Below are positions 38,074 through 48,115 of a stretch of 64,000 nucleotides of DNA, piece after piece. The position numbers and the translations under genes were made by a program. The stretch is from the NCBI RefSeq assembly GCF_001598295.1, contig NZ_BCYR01000006.1, positions 276,692 through 340,691 of the forward strand, read 5' to 3'. The notes under the pieces were generated by a model. The model saw nothing but the letters and a program-made list of their open reading frames with translations. It was not told the DNA's origin and did no database searches. Source of the DNA: Klebsiella ornithinolytica NBRC 105727 = ATCC 31898 (GTDB lineage Bacteria; Pseudomonadota; Gammaproteobacteria; Enterobacterales; Enterobacteriaceae). The first letter of the stretch is position 1. Every line of letters begins with the position of its first letter.

Positions 38074-38640
38074 ATGAATATGGAAGCCCAGCACCGAAAA
38101 AAAGATCCTGCACGCCTGCATCAGCAGCTGCTGGAGTCGGCGGCAATGATTGCCGGCCGGGATGGCATCGCGTCGCTCTCGCTGAATGCCGTCGCGCGTG
38201 AAGCAGGCGTCAGTAAAGGCGGGTTGCTGCACCATTTCCCCAACAAGCAGGCGCTCATTTTTGCGCTGTTCGCCCGTCTGCTGGCCATTATGGAAGAGGC
38301 CATCTCGGGGCTGATGGCGGCCGATAATGTCTCTTATGGCCGTTTTACCCGCGCCTACCTGCACTATCTCTCTGACCTGACGGATACCCACGAAAGCCGG
38401 CAGCTGATGGTGTTGTCCCTGGCGATGCCGGATGAGCCGGTGCTGAGAAAATGCTGGCGAGACTGGATGCTGGGGCATCTGGCACAGGGTGATGCGCTGG
38501 ATAATAGCCATACCGGCACCCTGGTGCGCTATGCGGCGGACGGTATCTGGCTGTCGGAACTGACGGAGGGACGCACCATGGGCGCCGACCACCGCCGATC
38601 GCTGGTGCGCGATCTGACGCGGATGACGCTGCCGGCGTGA
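38074..38640 (+). CDS. TetR-family transcriptional regulator
   Basis: A ~188-residue TetR protein with the N-terminal HTH LNAVAREAGVSKGGLLHHFPNKQALIFALF and an all-helical ligand domain. Possible starts are ATGs at 38062, 38074 and 38080. The first lies inside the palindromic operator, so a start at 38074 or 38080 is more likely. No neighbouring transporter or enzyme is on the same strand immediately downstream, so its target beyond itself is unclear; the quinone reductase upstream is one candidate. Confidence 0.83.
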   Translation: MNMEAQHRKKDPARLHQQLLESAAMIAGRDGIASLSLNAVAREAGVSKGGLLHHFPNKQALIFALFARLLAIMEEAISGLMAADNVSYGRFTRAYLHYLSDLTDTHESRQLMVLSLAMPDEPVLRKCWRDWMLGHLAQGDALDNSHTGTLVRYAADGIWLSELTEGRTMGADHRRSLVRDLTRMTLPA

Positions 38641-38686
38641 TGCCGGAAAAGCCTGCCCCGTCAGGCGTTATGGATGGTTGCAGGCC

Positions 38687-38738
38687 GTCTGGAGCACCCG
38701 GGCATACGTGAAATACGTAGACGCTCCCTGGACCAGAC
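38687..38738. repeat. Long imperfect hairpin after the TetR gene
   Basis: GTCTGG / CCAGAC outer arms, GGAGC / GCTCC inner arms and TACGT / ACGTA central arms nest in one structure. No T-tract follows, so terminator function is doubtful; it could be a leader or repeat element. Confidence 0.45.
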
Positions 38739-38783
38739 TGACAAATAAAATAGCCTCATGTAGGCTCTTAGATTGAGGCCGCG

Positions 38784-39596
38784 ATGCGCTACAACATCAA
38801 TGCCCGTCTCATTTATGATGCAACGGACGGCACACTCACCCTACCGGGAAGCACCGAACCTGACAGCCAGCTGTCTATCACTGCCAGCGCGCTGCTCTAC
38901 TATTTCCTGCGCCATACCGATGTTATCAGCCGCGATGAGGTACTAAAAAAAGTGTGGGATGACAACGGATTAACGTCATCCAACAGCAACCTCAACCAGT
39001 ATCTGAGCATGCTGCGCAAAACCTTCCGTCATTACGACATCGAGAACATCATCGTCACGGTGTCGCGCGGTATGCTGCAGCTCAACCCCGAATTAACCAT
39101 CGCCATTATTGACGACATAGCGGAGGCGCCGTCTGAGCCCGCGGCAGAAGTCGCGCCGATGCAGGAGTCCGGGGCCCCCTTCACCCGCGCCGAGGAAGAT
39201 CCCGCCCCCTCCCGGCATGCGCGAGGCACCTGCTGGTATATGGCCGGCGCCAGTCTGCTGGCCATCGCGCTGCTGTTGCTGGCGTTTGCTTTCGTCGGCG
39301 GCGGCGAATCCCGTCCCATCACCCTGACGCAGATGACCCACAGCCAGTGCGAACTGCTGGCCAGTGACGAGATGCTGCGTTCGGTCTCCGCCACCGCCTA
39401 CGCCAGGAATTTTGATGAGGTACGCCAGCGGCTGAAGCTGGAGTGCAAACCCGGCGAACGCTTCGTCTTCTTCTATGGCGACAGGCTGGAAACCAACGGG
39501 CTGGGCCGGGTGTTCCTCGCCCACTGCGCCATGCATGAAGACAACCCGTTCAGCTACTGCGATAACTATTTCTACTACTCCTGGAAGCCGCAATGA
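38784..39596 (+). CDS. CadC/ToxR-like membrane-bound winged-helix regulator
   Basis: A 270-residue one-component membrane regulator. An N-terminal OmpR-type winged helix (residues about 1-105, SRDEVLKKVWDDNGLTSSNSNLNQYLSMLRKTFRHY) is followed by an acidic Pro/Ala linker. A single membrane helix lies near 150-172, then a ~95-residue periplasmic sensor with several cysteines. Such proteins bind DNA from the membrane. It overlaps the FidL-like gene by four bases. It lies upstream of the choline microcompartment operon, but control of that operon is only inferred. Confidence 0.82.
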   Translation: MRYNINARLIYDATDGTLTLPGSTEPDSQLSITASALLYYFLRHTDVISRDEVLKKVWDDNGLTSSNSNLNQYLSMLRKTFRHYDIENIIVTVSRGMLQLNPELTIAIIDDIAEAPSEPAAEVAPMQESGAPFTRAEEDPAPSRHARGTCWYMAGASLLAIALLLLAFAFVGGGESRPITLTQMTHSQCELLASDEMLRSVSATAYARNFDEVRQRLKLECKPGERFVFFYGDRLETNGLGRVFLAHCAMHEDNPFSYCDNYFYYSWKPQ

Positions 39597-40111
39597 GACT
39601 CGCTCCTCGCCCCTTTTTCGCCCTCTCTACGCTGGTATTTATCGTCGCGGCCGGGGTCAGCGCCTGGAAACTGCTGCCCGTTGAAAAAGACGGGGTGATG
39701 AGCTGCTCGACCAAAGCCATCATGCGTTTTGAGAACATGGAGAAGGAGAACGTCAACGGTAATATTCATTTTAATTTTGCCGCCAACGGCAAGGGCTCGA
39801 TGGTCGTCGAGGGCTATACCGACTCCGCGGCCGGCTGGCTCTATCTGCAGCGCTACGTCAAGTTTAACTGGACCAGCCAACGCATCTCATCGACCGAACG
39901 CCACTACCGCATCAGCAAGTGGGAATCCAGCGCCTCGTCAATCGATGAGTCACCGGACGTTATCTTTGCCTACTTTATGCGAGAAATGTCCGACAGCCAT
40001 GATGGCCTGTTTCTCAACGCCCAGAAGCTCAACGAGAAAGCAATTCTGCTGAGCTCCATTAACTCCCCGCTCTATGTCTGCACCCTGAAATCCGGCAGTC
40101 AGTTCGATTAA
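39593..40111 (+). CDS. FidL-like membrane-anchored protein
   Basis: A 172-residue protein with one N-terminal hydrophobic anchor (residues about 8-25) and a periplasmic domain ending ...SPLYVCTLKSGSQFD. It is coupled to the CadC-like gene by an ATGA overlap. FidL-type partners commonly follow CadC-like regulators in enterobacteria and probably modulate them in the periplasm. No enzymatic motif is visible. Confidence 0.7.
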   Translation: MRLAPRPFFALSTLVFIVAAGVSAWKLLPVEKDGVMSCSTKAIMRFENMEKENVNGNIHFNFAANGKGSMVVEGYTDSAAGWLYLQRYVKFNWTSQRISSTERHYRISKWESSASSIDESPDVIFAYFMREMSDSHDGLFLNAQKLNEKAILLSSINSPLYVCTLKSGSQFD

Positions 40112-40517
40112 TCTCCCTCCCCTGCTTTCCCGGTATCGCCCTCGCCGCGAAAGCGCACTTTTTGCATTTATCTGGCGCTAAAAAACATGACCATACCCAC
40201 ATTTAAATGAGGGATATATTACCCCGCGTCCGCAATAAATTAGCACCCCGTTAACATTCCCCGCGGCGCGTCTCAACGCGCAAAAAACCGCGCGAGGTAA
40301 CGCCAAATCCCTTACGTCACATCAGCACAAACAGATAAAAAAGCGGCAACAAAAGGCTAAATCACAGAGTAAAAACCTAAAAACAAACATTTCACGGATT
40401 TAAATTTCACTCCATCTTCATTTCCCTATAGTGGACGTCGAACGCCGCTGCCGCGTGTTGACGCCGTTACGCGGACGGTTTTCCCGAATCACAAAACCTG
40501 TTCTGGAGGAGATCACA
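40112..40517. other. Upstream region of the choline microcompartment operon
   Basis: About 400 bases without a supportable gene. It must contain the operon promoter. I see GCGCG / CGCGC arms around 40267-40283 followed by AAAAAA, and a CCGCGT / ACGCGG hairpin at 40451-40474 just before the first shell gene. I could not assign a sigma-54, FNR or CRP site with confidence. Confidence 0.5.
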
Positions 40518-40796
40518 ATGGGTGATGCATTGGGGCTTATTGAAACCAAAGGCCTGGTGGCCTGCATTGAAGCAGCGGATGCCATGTGCAAATCCGCCAA
40601 CGTCGAGCTGATTAGCTATGAAAACATCGGCTCCGGCCTGGTCACCGTCATGGTGAAAGGCGATGTCGGCGCGGTGAAAGCAGCGGTGGATTCCGGCGTG
40701 GAATCGGCGCAGCGCATCGGAGAAGTGGTGACCTCGCTGGTGATTGCACGTCCGCATAACGACATCAACAAAATCGTCATTAAACACAAGGCTTAA
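40518..40796 (+). CDS. cmcA: BMC-H shell protein (first of three paralogs)
   Basis: A 92-residue bacterial microcompartment hexamer protein ([24 protein letters not shown], single Pfam BMC domain). It forms facets of the choline-utilisation (GRM2) compartment that retains acetaldehyde. It opens the operon and is nearly identical to the next two genes. A CTGGAGGAG ribosome site lies seven bases upstream. Names follow the cmcA-E usage for this locus as I recall it. Confidence 0.93.
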   Translation: MGDALGLIETKGLVACIEAADAMCKSANVELISYENIGSGLVTVMVKGDVGAVKAAVDSGVESAQRIGEVVTSLVIARPHNDINKIVIKHKA

Positions 40797-40812
40797 GGCC
40801 AGGAGAACGCAA

Positions 40813-41097
40813 ATGGGTGATGCATTAGGTCTGATTGAAACCAAAGGTCTGGTGGCTTGTATCGAAGCGGCGGATGCGATGTGTAAAGCCGCCAACGTCG
40901 AGCTGATCGGCTATGAAAACGTCGGTTCCGGCCTGGTCACCGCGATGGTGAAAGGCGACGTCGGCGCGGTGAAAGCGGCGGTGGATTCCGGCGTGGAATC
41001 GGCACAACGCATTGGGGAAGTGGTGACCTCGCTGGTTATCGCCCGTCCGCATAACGACATCAACAAGATCGTCGCACATTACAAAGTGACGGAATAA
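40813..41097 (+). CDS. cmcB: BMC-H shell protein (second paralog)
   Basis: A 94-residue BMC-domain protein identical to the first paralog over most of its length, differing mainly near residues 33-50 and at the C-terminal tail (IVAHYKVTE). It lies 16 bases downstream. Near-identical DNA in the three genes suggests recent duplication or gene conversion. It contributes to the same hexameric shell. Confidence 0.92.
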   Translation: MGDALGLIETKGLVACIEAADAMCKAANVELIGYENVGSGLVTAMVKGDVGAVKAAVDSGVESAQRIGEVVTSLVIARPHNDINKIVAHYKVTE

Positions 41098-41108
41098 CGG
41101 GAGACAAC

Positions 41109-41390
41109 ATGATGAAAGAAGCGCTTGGTCTGATCGAAACCAAAGGTCTGGTGGCCTGTATTGAAGCCGCCGATGCGATGTGTAAAGCCGCCAACGTCGA
41201 GCTGATTGGCTATGAAAACGTCGGCTCCGGGCTGGTCACCGCGATGGTAAAAGGCGACGTCGGTGCGGTCAATGCGGCCGTTGACTCCGGCGTGGAGGCG
41301 GCAAAACGCATCGGTGAAGTGGTCACCTCTCGCGTCATTGCGCGTCCGCATAACGATATCGAAAAAATCGCGTCGCAGCATAAAGCATGA
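41109..41390 (+). CDS. cmcC: BMC-H shell protein (third paralog)
   Basis: A 93-residue BMC-domain protein starting [25 protein letters not shown], with a slightly more divergent second half ([41 protein letters not shown]). Either of two adjacent ATGs could be used. It completes the shell triplet before the aldehyde dehydrogenase. Confidence 0.92.
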   Translation: MMKEALGLIETKGLVACIEAADAMCKAANVELIGYENVGSGLVTAMVKGDVGAVNAAVDSGVEAAKRIGEVVTSRVIARPHNDIEKIASQHKA

Positions 41391-41443
41391 CCTGACAGGG
41401 CGCGCCCCGTCTCCACTCTTTTAGTCTGATGAAGGATAGACTC

Positions 41444-43075
41444 ATGATTGAACTGGATAACGATTTGCAGTCCCGCCAGAACGCGCGGGAACTGGTGCGC
41501 AGCGCCAAAAAGGCTCAGGCGATTCTGGCCACCTTTTCGCAGCAACAAATCGACGCCATCGTGAAAAACGTGGCCCAGGAAGCCGCGCACCACGCCGAAG
41601 CGCTGGCGAAAATGGCTGCGGAAGAGACCGGATTTGGCAACTGGCAGGATAAAGTGCTGAAGAACCGTTTCGCTTCGCTGCGCGTTTACGACGCCATCAA
41701 AGATATGAAGACCGTCGGCATCATTCATGACGATCCGCTAAAAAAAGTGATGGACGTGGGCGTGCCGCTGGGCGTGATTTGTGCGCTGGTCCCGTCAACA
41801 AACCCAACCTCTACCGTGATCTACAAAACGCTGATTGCCCTGAAAGCCGGCAACGCGATTATCTTCTCCCCGCATCCGGGCGCACGTCAGTGTAGCTGGA
41901 AGGCGATCGAGATCGTCAAGCGCGCCGCCGAAGCCGCAGGCGCACCGGCAGGCAGCGTTGACGCCATTAGCCAACTGACCCTCGAAGCCACTTCAGAACT
42001 GATGCACAGCAAAGACGTCTCGCTGATTCTGGCGACCGGCGGCGAAGGCATGGTTCGCGCGGCCTACGCTTCCGGCACCCCGACCATTAGCGGCGGCCCG
42101 GGAAACGGACCGGCCTTTATCGAGCGCAGCGCCGATATTCATCACGCGGTGAAAGATATTATCACCAGCAAAACCTTCGATAATGGCGTGATCTGTGCCT
42201 CCGAGCAGTCAATCATCGTCGAACGCTGCATTTATAACGATGTGCATCGTGAACTCGAAGCCCAGGGCGCCTACTTCATGAATGAAGGTGAAGCGGCCAA
42301 AATGGCGGCTCTGCTTCTGCGCCCGAACGGCACCATCAATCCGAAAGTGGTGGGTAAAACCGCACTGTATCTCAGCCAGCTTGCCGGTTTCAGCGTTCCG
42401 GCCAGCACCAAAGTGCTGATCGCCGAACAGACCACCGTCTCTCACCAGAACCCTTACTCCCGCGAAAAACTGTGTCCCATTCTCGGCCTGTACGTGGAAG
42501 AGGACTGGAAAGCGGCCTGTCACCGGGTGATGGAACTGCTGACCAACGAAGGCCTCGGCCATACGCTGGTTATCCATACCCGCAATCAGGATGTGATTCG
42601 CCAGTTCTGCCTCGAAAAACCGGTTAACCGCATTTTGATTAACACCCCGGCGGCGCTGGGAGGCATCGGAGCCACCACCAATATCACGCCGGCGCTGACG
42701 CTCGGCTGCGGCGCAGTTGGCGGCGGTTCCAGCTCCGATAACGTCGGACCGATGAACCTGCTCAACATCCGCCGGGTCGGCTACGGCATACGCTCCATCG
42801 ATGAACTGCGCGCCCCGGGCAGCCGCCCTGAACCGCAGCCGACCATCGTCACGCCGACAGATAACCCGCAGCGCAGCATTCTCGACGACGTGCGCTTCAC
42901 CTCTCCAGGCGCCGCGACCCCGGTCGCTACCGCCGGCGATACAGGGGCTGATAACCGCTTTGCTGTCGCCGCCGCCGTCGAAGCGGAAGGCGAGATCAAC
43001 GAGCAGAACGTGGAACGCATCATCCGCCAGGTGCTTGAGCGCTTAGGCCAGCAATGCATTGAAATAAGGCGATAA
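41444..43075 (+). CDS. cutF: CoA-acylating acetaldehyde dehydrogenase of the choline microcompartment
   Basis: A 543-residue EutE/PduP-like enzyme converting acetaldehyde plus CoA to acetyl-CoA. The catalytic cysteine is in FDNGVICASEQSIIVE near residue 250. A Pro/Ala-rich linker from about 455 leads to a C-terminal amphipathic helix (INEQNVERIIRQVLERLGQQ), the form of a BMC encapsulation peptide. I start at 41444 (MIELDNDLQSRQ) after AAGGAT; an ATG 15 bases upstream is possible. It lies between the shell triplet and the vertex protein gene. Confidence 0.92.
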   Translation: MIELDNDLQSRQNARELVRSAKKAQAILATFSQQQIDAIVKNVAQEAAHHAEALAKMAAEETGFGNWQDKVLKNRFASLRVYDAIKDMKTVGIIHDDPLKKVMDVGVPLGVICALVPSTNPTSTVIYKTLIALKAGNAIIFSPHPGARQCSWKAIEIVKRAAEAAGAPAGSVDAISQLTLEATSELMHSKDVSLILATGGEGMVRAAYASGTPTISGGPGNGPAFIERSADIHHAVKDIITSKTFDNGVICASEQSIIVERCIYNDVHRELEAQGAYFMNEGEAAKMAALLLRPNGTINPKVVGKTALYLSQLAGFSVPASTKVLIAEQTTVSHQNPYSREKLCPILGLYVEEDWKAACHRVMELLTNEGLGHTLVIHTRNQDVIRQFCLEKPVNRILINTPAALGGIGATTNITPALTLGCGAVGGGSSSDNVGPMNLLNIRRVGYGIRSIDELRAPGSRPEPQPTIVTPTDNPQRSILDDVRFTSPGAATPVATAGDTGADNRFAVAAAVEAEGEINEQNVERIIRQVLERLGQQCIEIRR

Positions 43076-43080
43076 AAACA

Positions 43081-43338
43081 ATGATTCTCGCAAAGGTAGT
43101 CGGACATGTCGTCGCCACGCAGAAATGCGCAGAGCTACGCGGCAGTAACCTGCTGCTGATCGTCAAACTGGACGATGACCAGCAGCCCATGAAGGACCAG
43201 ACCTGGGTCGCCGTCGATAGCGTCGGCGCCGGCATGCACGACATCGTCCTGGCTGAAGAGTATTTCGCGCTCAACGCCGAGCGCTACAAAGCCATGTCGG
43301 TGGTCGCCATTGTCGAGAACGTGTTTCGGGACGCTTAA
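43081..43338 (+). CDS. cmcD: BMC-P (EutN/CcmL) vertex shell protein
   Basis: An 85-residue pentamer-type shell protein (MILAKVVGHVVATQKCAELRGSNLLLIV, EutN/CcmL family). It caps the vertices of the choline microcompartment. It begins five bases after the aldehyde dehydrogenase stop. Unremarkable in length and composition. Confidence 0.94.
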   Translation: MILAKVVGHVVATQKCAELRGSNLLLIVKLDDDQQPMKDQTWVAVDSVGAGMHDIVLAEEYFALNAERYKAMSVVAIVENVFRDA

Positions 43339-43353
43339 GGAGTGAATAACCCA

Positions 43354-44535
43354 ATGAGTGAATTTTTGCTGAAACCCCGGATCCGCTTTGGTCAGGACGC
43401 GCTAGCGGTTCTGGACGAGCTCCCCGCCCGCAACGTCCTGCTGGTGACCGACAAGGCGATGGTCAAATTTGGCCTCGCCGATCGCGTGACTGGCCCCTGG
43501 CGCCAGCGCGGCATCGCTTTCCAGGTCTGGGATGACGTGGTGGCGGATCCGGATATCGCCACCATCGTACGCGGGATGAAGTTGATGGATGCCAGCTATC
43601 CGGATCTGGTGGTGGCGCTGGGCGGCGGGTCGGTCATTGACGCGGCCAAAGCGGTTATTTTCGCCCTTGCGCAGACCCGTCCGCAGGCCGGGCGCCAGCG
43701 TCCCTGCTTCGTGGCGATCCCGACCACCAGCGGTACCGGCTCAGAAGTGACCGCCTTTTCGGTCGTCAAGGCCCATGCTGAAAAACTGGTGCTGGTGGAT
43801 CCGACGCTGCTGCCGGATATCGCCATTCTCGACCCGGCGCTGGTGGCCTCGGTCCCGCCGTCCATCACCGCCGATACCGGGATGGACGTCCTGTGCCACG
43901 CGCTGGAAGCCTACGTCTCCCGCGCCGCCAGCGATTTTTCCGATGCGCTGGCGGAAAAAGTGGTGCAGCAGGTTTTCCGCTATCTGCCCACCTGCTGGCG
44001 CAGCGGCGACAACCTGCTGGCCCGCGAAAAGATGCACAACGCCTCCTGTATGGCGGGCATGGCGTTTACCAACGCTTCGCTGGGTATCACCCACAGCCTG
44101 GCCCATGCGCTTGGCGGCGTCTTTCGCGTCCCCCACGGCCGCGCGAACGCGCTGTTAATGGCCGAGGTGGTGGCCTGGAACGCCGATTATCACGGGCAGT
44201 GCGCGACCGATGCCGCGCGCAAATATGCGCGCTTAGCCCATCTGCTGGATCTGCCGGCGGCCAATACCCGCCAGGGCGTCGCCAGCTTACTGGTCGCGAT
44301 TCAGACATTAAAAGACGAAATGACGATGCCGGCCGGCATTAGTGATACCGGCATTTCCAGCGCTGAGTTTGAACAACGCCTGGCGGAGATGGTTGGCCAG
44401 GCGCTACGCGACAGCTGTACACCGACCAACCCACGTACGCCGGACGCTCACGCTTTAAGCGAACTCTATCGCCGGGCGTGGACCGGTCACCTGGAATCGA
44501 CCGGCGTCGCTCCGCTTGCGCGGGCCTGCGGGTAA
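43354..44535 (+). CDS. cutO: Iron-containing alcohol dehydrogenase of the choline microcompartment
   Basis: A 393-residue group III alcohol dehydrogenase. GGGSVIDAAKAV binds NAD and the iron-binding region includes the histidines of MDVLCHALEAY and SLGITHSLAHALGG...PHGRANALL. It reduces acetaldehyde to ethanol and recycles NAD+ inside the compartment. I start at the ATG at 43354; the GTG at 43342 overlaps the ribosome site. Confidence 0.93.
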   Translation: MSEFLLKPRIRFGQDALAVLDELPARNVLLVTDKAMVKFGLADRVTGPWRQRGIAFQVWDDVVADPDIATIVRGMKLMDASYPDLVVALGGGSVIDAAKAVIFALAQTRPQAGRQRPCFVAIPTTSGTGSEVTAFSVVKAHAEKLVLVDPTLLPDIAILDPALVASVPPSITADTGMDVLCHALEAYVSRAASDFSDALAEKVVQQVFRYLPTCWRSGDNLLAREKMHNASCMAGMAFTNASLGITHSLAHALGGVFRVPHGRANALLMAEVVAWNADYHGQCATDAARKYARLAHLLDLPAANTRQGVASLLVAIQTLKDEMTMPAGISDTGISSAEFEQRLAEMVGQALRDSCTPTNPRTPDAHALSELYRRAWTGHLESTGVAPLARACG

Positions 44536-44587
44536 CAGATAACCGGTTGATCATTGAGTGATTTGTAGGCCGGGTCAGACGACAGCC

Positions 44588-44609
44588 GCCCCCCTGCAAG
44601 CAGGCGGAC
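44588..44609 (+). repeat. Intercistronic hairpin between cutO and cutC
   Basis: CCTGC-AA-GCAGG with flanking CCGCC / CGG arms lies in a 133-base gap before cutC, with REP-like sequence around it. It may adjust the relative level of cutC mRNA. Confidence 0.45.
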
Positions 44610-44668
44610 ACAGCATCCACAGCCGGGTTGTTAATCAGCCGCGGAACAGAACATCTGGAGAATACTAC

Positions 44669-47600
44669 ATGGCACACTACAGCTTAACGCCGCGCGTCCA
44701 CGTGCTGGCTGAACGTTTACTCTCACATAAAAGCACCCTGTGCACCGAGCATGCCGCCACGTTGAACGCCCTTGATGGCGATATCGCGGGCATTCCCGCC
44801 GCCGTCAAGCCGGCGCGTCGTTTCTATGAGTTGATGCGCCAGCTGCCGCTGTGCATCAGCCCCGATGAGCTCATTGTCGGCGACCAGACCCGCAAACCGC
44901 ACGGGGCAATTTTTCACGATGAAAGCGCCGCGCAGCGTCCGTCGGCGTTCCGTTTCCTGAATCTCAGCAGCGACCTGGACTCCCCGGATTACCGGCTGAT
45001 TGTTGAAAAAGGCGCGCTAGCGATTAAACACCAGCTGGAAGAGAAAACCCGCAGCCTGGGTAGCGCCGTCAGCCGCAGCGGTATGGATGAAGTCAACGGC
45101 TGCCGGGCCGCCATTTACGCCTGCGACGCCCTCCTCGCCCTGGCGCAGAATCTGGCCACCAGCGCCGAAACGCTCGCGGCGGCGGAAAGCAACCCGTACC
45201 GCCAGGCCGAGCTGCTGGAGAGCGCGGCGATTCTGCATCACGTTCCGGCCCACCCGGCACGTAACTTCAAAGAGGCCTGCCAGGCATTTTATCTGTTTCA
45301 GCTGGCGCTGCAGCTGGACAACGGCAGCTATGCGGTAAACCCGGAAGGTGCCGATAAGGCTCTGCTGCCGTGGTATCAGCGCGACATCGCCAACGGCACC
45401 CTGACGCCGCAACGGGCCTATGAAATCGTTGAGTGCCTGTGGTTCAAACTGGCACAGCTGAGCGAAGTCCGCGCCGCCTGCGCCATCGACGGCTACCCGA
45501 TGTTCGACGCCCTGCGCCACGGCGCCAGCCTCGATGACCCCAGCACAATCATCAACGAACTTTCCGCACTGTTCCTCTGCGCACAGCGGAATCTGAGCGC
45601 GCTCAATCTGCCGGTGCGTCTGTTCCACGGCGAACAAAAGGTCTCCGCCGCGCCGTTTGCCGCCTGTAGCGAAACGACAACAGCAGAAGGGCTGACTCCG
45701 CGCATGCAGCGCCTGCGCAACCACTACCTGACGGTACGCCCGAGCGTCTCTATCTATCGCGCGCTGGCCTTTACCGAGGTGGTGAAAGCAAATCCGGGTA
45801 TGCCGACCATTCTGCTGCGCGCCAAAGCTTTCCGTCACGCCTGCGAAACCGCGCCGATCCTGATTCAGGACGATGAGCTGATCGTCGGCCATCCGTGCGG
45901 CAAGCCGCGCGCCGGGGCCTTCTCGCCGGATATCGCCTGGCGCTGGGTGCGCGACGAACTCGATACCATGAGCACCCGACCGCAGGATCCGTTTGAGATC
46001 AGCGAAGAAGATAAGAAAACCATCCGCGAAGAGATCGTCCCGTTCTGGGAAGGCCGCTCGCTGGATGAGATCTGTGAAGCCCAGTACCGCGAAGCGGGCG
46101 TGTGGGCGTTCAGCGGCGAAACCTTCGTCAGCGACCTCTCCTACCATCAGATCAACGGCGGCGGCGATACCTGCCCGGGCTATGACGTGCTGCTGTTCAC
46201 CAAAGGGATGAACGGCATTAAAGCCGACGCGGAGGCGCATCTTGCCAGCCTGAGCATGGAAAACCCGGAAGATATCGACCGCATCTACTACTACAAGGCG
46301 GCGATTGAAACCTGCGAAGGGGTGATTAACTATGCGCATCGCATCGCCGCGCGCGCCCGTGAGCTGGCCGCTATTGAGCAAAACGCCCAGCGTCGCGCCG
46401 AGCTGCTGACCATTGCCGAAGTGAACCAGAACGTCCCGGCGAACCCGCCGAAGACTCTGCAGGAAGCGCTGCAAAGTATCTGGACCGTGGAGTCGCTGTT
46501 TGAAATTGAAGAGAACCAGACCGGCCTGTCGCTGGGCCGCGTGGACCAGTACTGCTACCCGATGTTTGAAGCCGATATTCGCGAAGGCCGCCTGACTCAC
46601 GAAGCTGCGCTGGAGCTGCTGCAGGCTTTTATTATCAAATGCGCCGAACTGATGTGGATGTCGAGCGAGCTGGGGGCGAAATACTTCGCCGGTTATCAGC
46701 CGTTTATCAACCTGACCGTTGGCGGTCAGAAACGCTCCGGCGGCGATGCCTGTAACGACCTGACTTATCTGATTATGGATGCCGTGCGCTTTGTGAAGGT
46801 TTACCAGCCGTCGTTGGCCTGCCGTATTCACAACCAGTCGCCGCAGAAGTACATGGAAAAAATCGTCGACGTCGTCAAGGCGGGGATGGGCTTCCCGGCC
46901 TGCCACTTCGATGACTCTCATATCAAGATGATGCTGCGTAAGGGCTTCGATTTCGAAGATGCCCGCGACTACTGCCTGATGGGCTGCGTCGAACCGCAGA
47001 AATCCGGCCGCATCTATCAGTGGACCTCCACCGGCTACACCCAGTGGCCTATCGCCATCGAGTTCGTCTTAAACCGCGGCCGGATGGTGCTGTTCGATAG
47101 CTATCAGGGGCTGGATACCGGCGACCTGCGTGAGCTGCGCACCTTCGAAGAGTTTGACGCGGCGGTGAAACAGCAGATTGCCCATATCGTCCGTCTGTCG
47201 GCAATTGGCACGGTGATCAGCCAGCGCGTGCACCGCGACGTGGCGCCGAAACCGCTGATGTCGCTGCTGGTGGAAGGCTGCATGGAGAGCGGCAAAGACG
47301 TCGCCGCCGGCGGCGCGATGATCAACCACGGCCCGGGGCTGATCTTCTCCGGTCTGGCGACCTACGTCGATTCGATGGCGGCGATTCGTAAGCTGGTGTT
47401 CGAAGATAAGAAGTACACCCTCGAACAGATGCGCGATGCGATGCTGGCGAACTTTGAAGGCTTTGAGGCCCTGCGCCGCGACTGCCTGAACGCGCCGAAA
47501 TACGGTAACGACGATAACTACGTTGACCAGTACGCGCTGGATATTACCGAGTGGACCGAGCGCGAGTGCCGCAAGTACAAAATGCTCTACTCCACGCTGA

Positions 47601-48061
47601 GCCACGGCACCCTCTCTATCTCCAACAACACGCCGATTGGCGAGCTGACCAACGCCACGCCGAACGGCCGTCTGGCATGGATGCCGCTTTCCGATGGTAT
47701 CAGCCCGACACAGGGGGCGGATAAGCAGGGTCCAACCGCCATCATCAAGTCAGTCAGCAAGATGAACGTGGAGACCATGAATATCGGCATGGTGCATAAC
47801 TTCAAGTTCCTCAAAGGGTTGCTGGACACACCTGAGGGTCGCCATGGCCTGATTACCCTGCTGCGCACGGCATCGATTCTCGGCAACGGTCAGATGCAGT
47901 TCAGCTACGTCGATAACGAAGTGCTGAAAAAAGCCCAGCAGGAGCCGGAAAAATATCGCGACCTGATCGTCCGCGTCGCCGGCTACAGCGCCTACTTCGT
48001 TGAGCTGTGCAAAGAGGTACAGGACGAAATCATCAGCCGTACGGTGATTGAGAAGTTCTGA
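44669..48061 (+). CDS. cutC: CutC, choline trimethylamine-lyase (long, type II form)
   Basis: A 1130-residue glycyl radical enzyme cleaving choline to trimethylamine and acetaldehyde. The catalytic cysteine is Cys773 in MGCVEPQ and the glycyl radical site is Gly1105 in RVAGYSAYF. The enzyme is about 280 residues longer than type I CutC. Its first ~350 residues repeat part of the lyase barrel (compare [19 protein letters not shown] with [20 protein letters not shown]). I start at 44669 after CTGGAG; the frame extends upstream through non-conserved sequence. It is activated by CutD, encoded downstream. Confidence 0.96.
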   Translation: MAHYSLTPRVHVLAERLLSHKSTLCTEHAATLNALDGDIAGIPAAVKPARRFYELMRQLPLCISPDELIVGDQTRKPHGAIFHDESAAQRPSAFRFLNLSSDLDSPDYRLIVEKGALAIKHQLEEKTRSLGSAVSRSGMDEVNGCRAAIYACDALLALAQNLATSAETLAAAESNPYRQAELLESAAILHHVPAHPARNFKEACQAFYLFQLALQLDNGSYAVNPEGADKALLPWYQRDIANGTLTPQRAYEIVECLWFKLAQLSEVRAACAIDGYPMFDALRHGASLDDPSTIINELSALFLCAQRNLSALNLPVRLFHGEQKVSAAPFAACSETTTAEGLTPRMQRLRNHYLTVRPSVSIYRALAFTEVVKANPGMPTILLRAKAFRHACETAPILIQDDELIVGHPCGKPRAGAFSPDIAWRWVRDELDTMSTRPQDPFEISEEDKKTIREEIVPFWEGRSLDEICEAQYREAGVWAFSGETFVSDLSYHQINGGGDTCPGYDVLLFTKGMNGIKADAEAHLASLSMENPEDIDRIYYYKAAIETCEGVINYAHRIAARARELAAIEQNAQRRAELLTIAEVNQNVPANPPKTLQEALQSIWTVESLFEIEENQTGLSLGRVDQYCYPMFEADIREGRLTHEAALELLQAFIIKCAELMWMSSELGAKYFAGYQPFINLTVGGQKRSGGDACNDLTYLIMDAVRFVKVYQPSLACRIHNQSPQKYMEKIVDVVKAGMGFPACHFDDSHIKMMLRKGFDFEDARDYCLMGCVEPQKSGRIYQWTSTGYTQWPIAIEFVLNRGRMVLFDSYQGLDTGDLRELRTFEEFDAAVKQQIAHIVRLSAIGTVISQRVHRDVAPKPLMSLLVEGCMESGKDVAAGGAMINHGPGLIFSGLATYVDSMAAIRKLVFEDKKYTLEQMRDAMLANFEGFEALRRDCLNAPKYGNDDNYVDQYALDITEWTERECRKYKMLYSTLSHGTLSISNNTPIGELTNATPNGRLAWMPLSDGISPTQGADKQGPTAIIKSVSKMNVETMNIGMVHNFKFLKGLLDTPEGRHGLITLLRTASILGNGQMQFSYVDNEVLKKAQQEPEKYRDLIVRVAGYSAYFVELCKEVQDEIISRTVIEKF

Positions 48062-48115
48062 TAAACACGGACGTTTTTGGACACGGATGTCCCGATCGTT
48101 TTACTGGAGGTATGT

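Noticed and set aside
40112..40517. Possible leader peptide or CRP/FNR site before the choline operon
   Set aside because: Only very short frames and weak half-sites are present; none reached a level worth calling.
45017..46921. Long minus-strand frame of 634 codons opposite cutC
   Set aside because: It lies wholly within cutC, whose catalytic motifs are intact; the antisense protein has no recognisable features.
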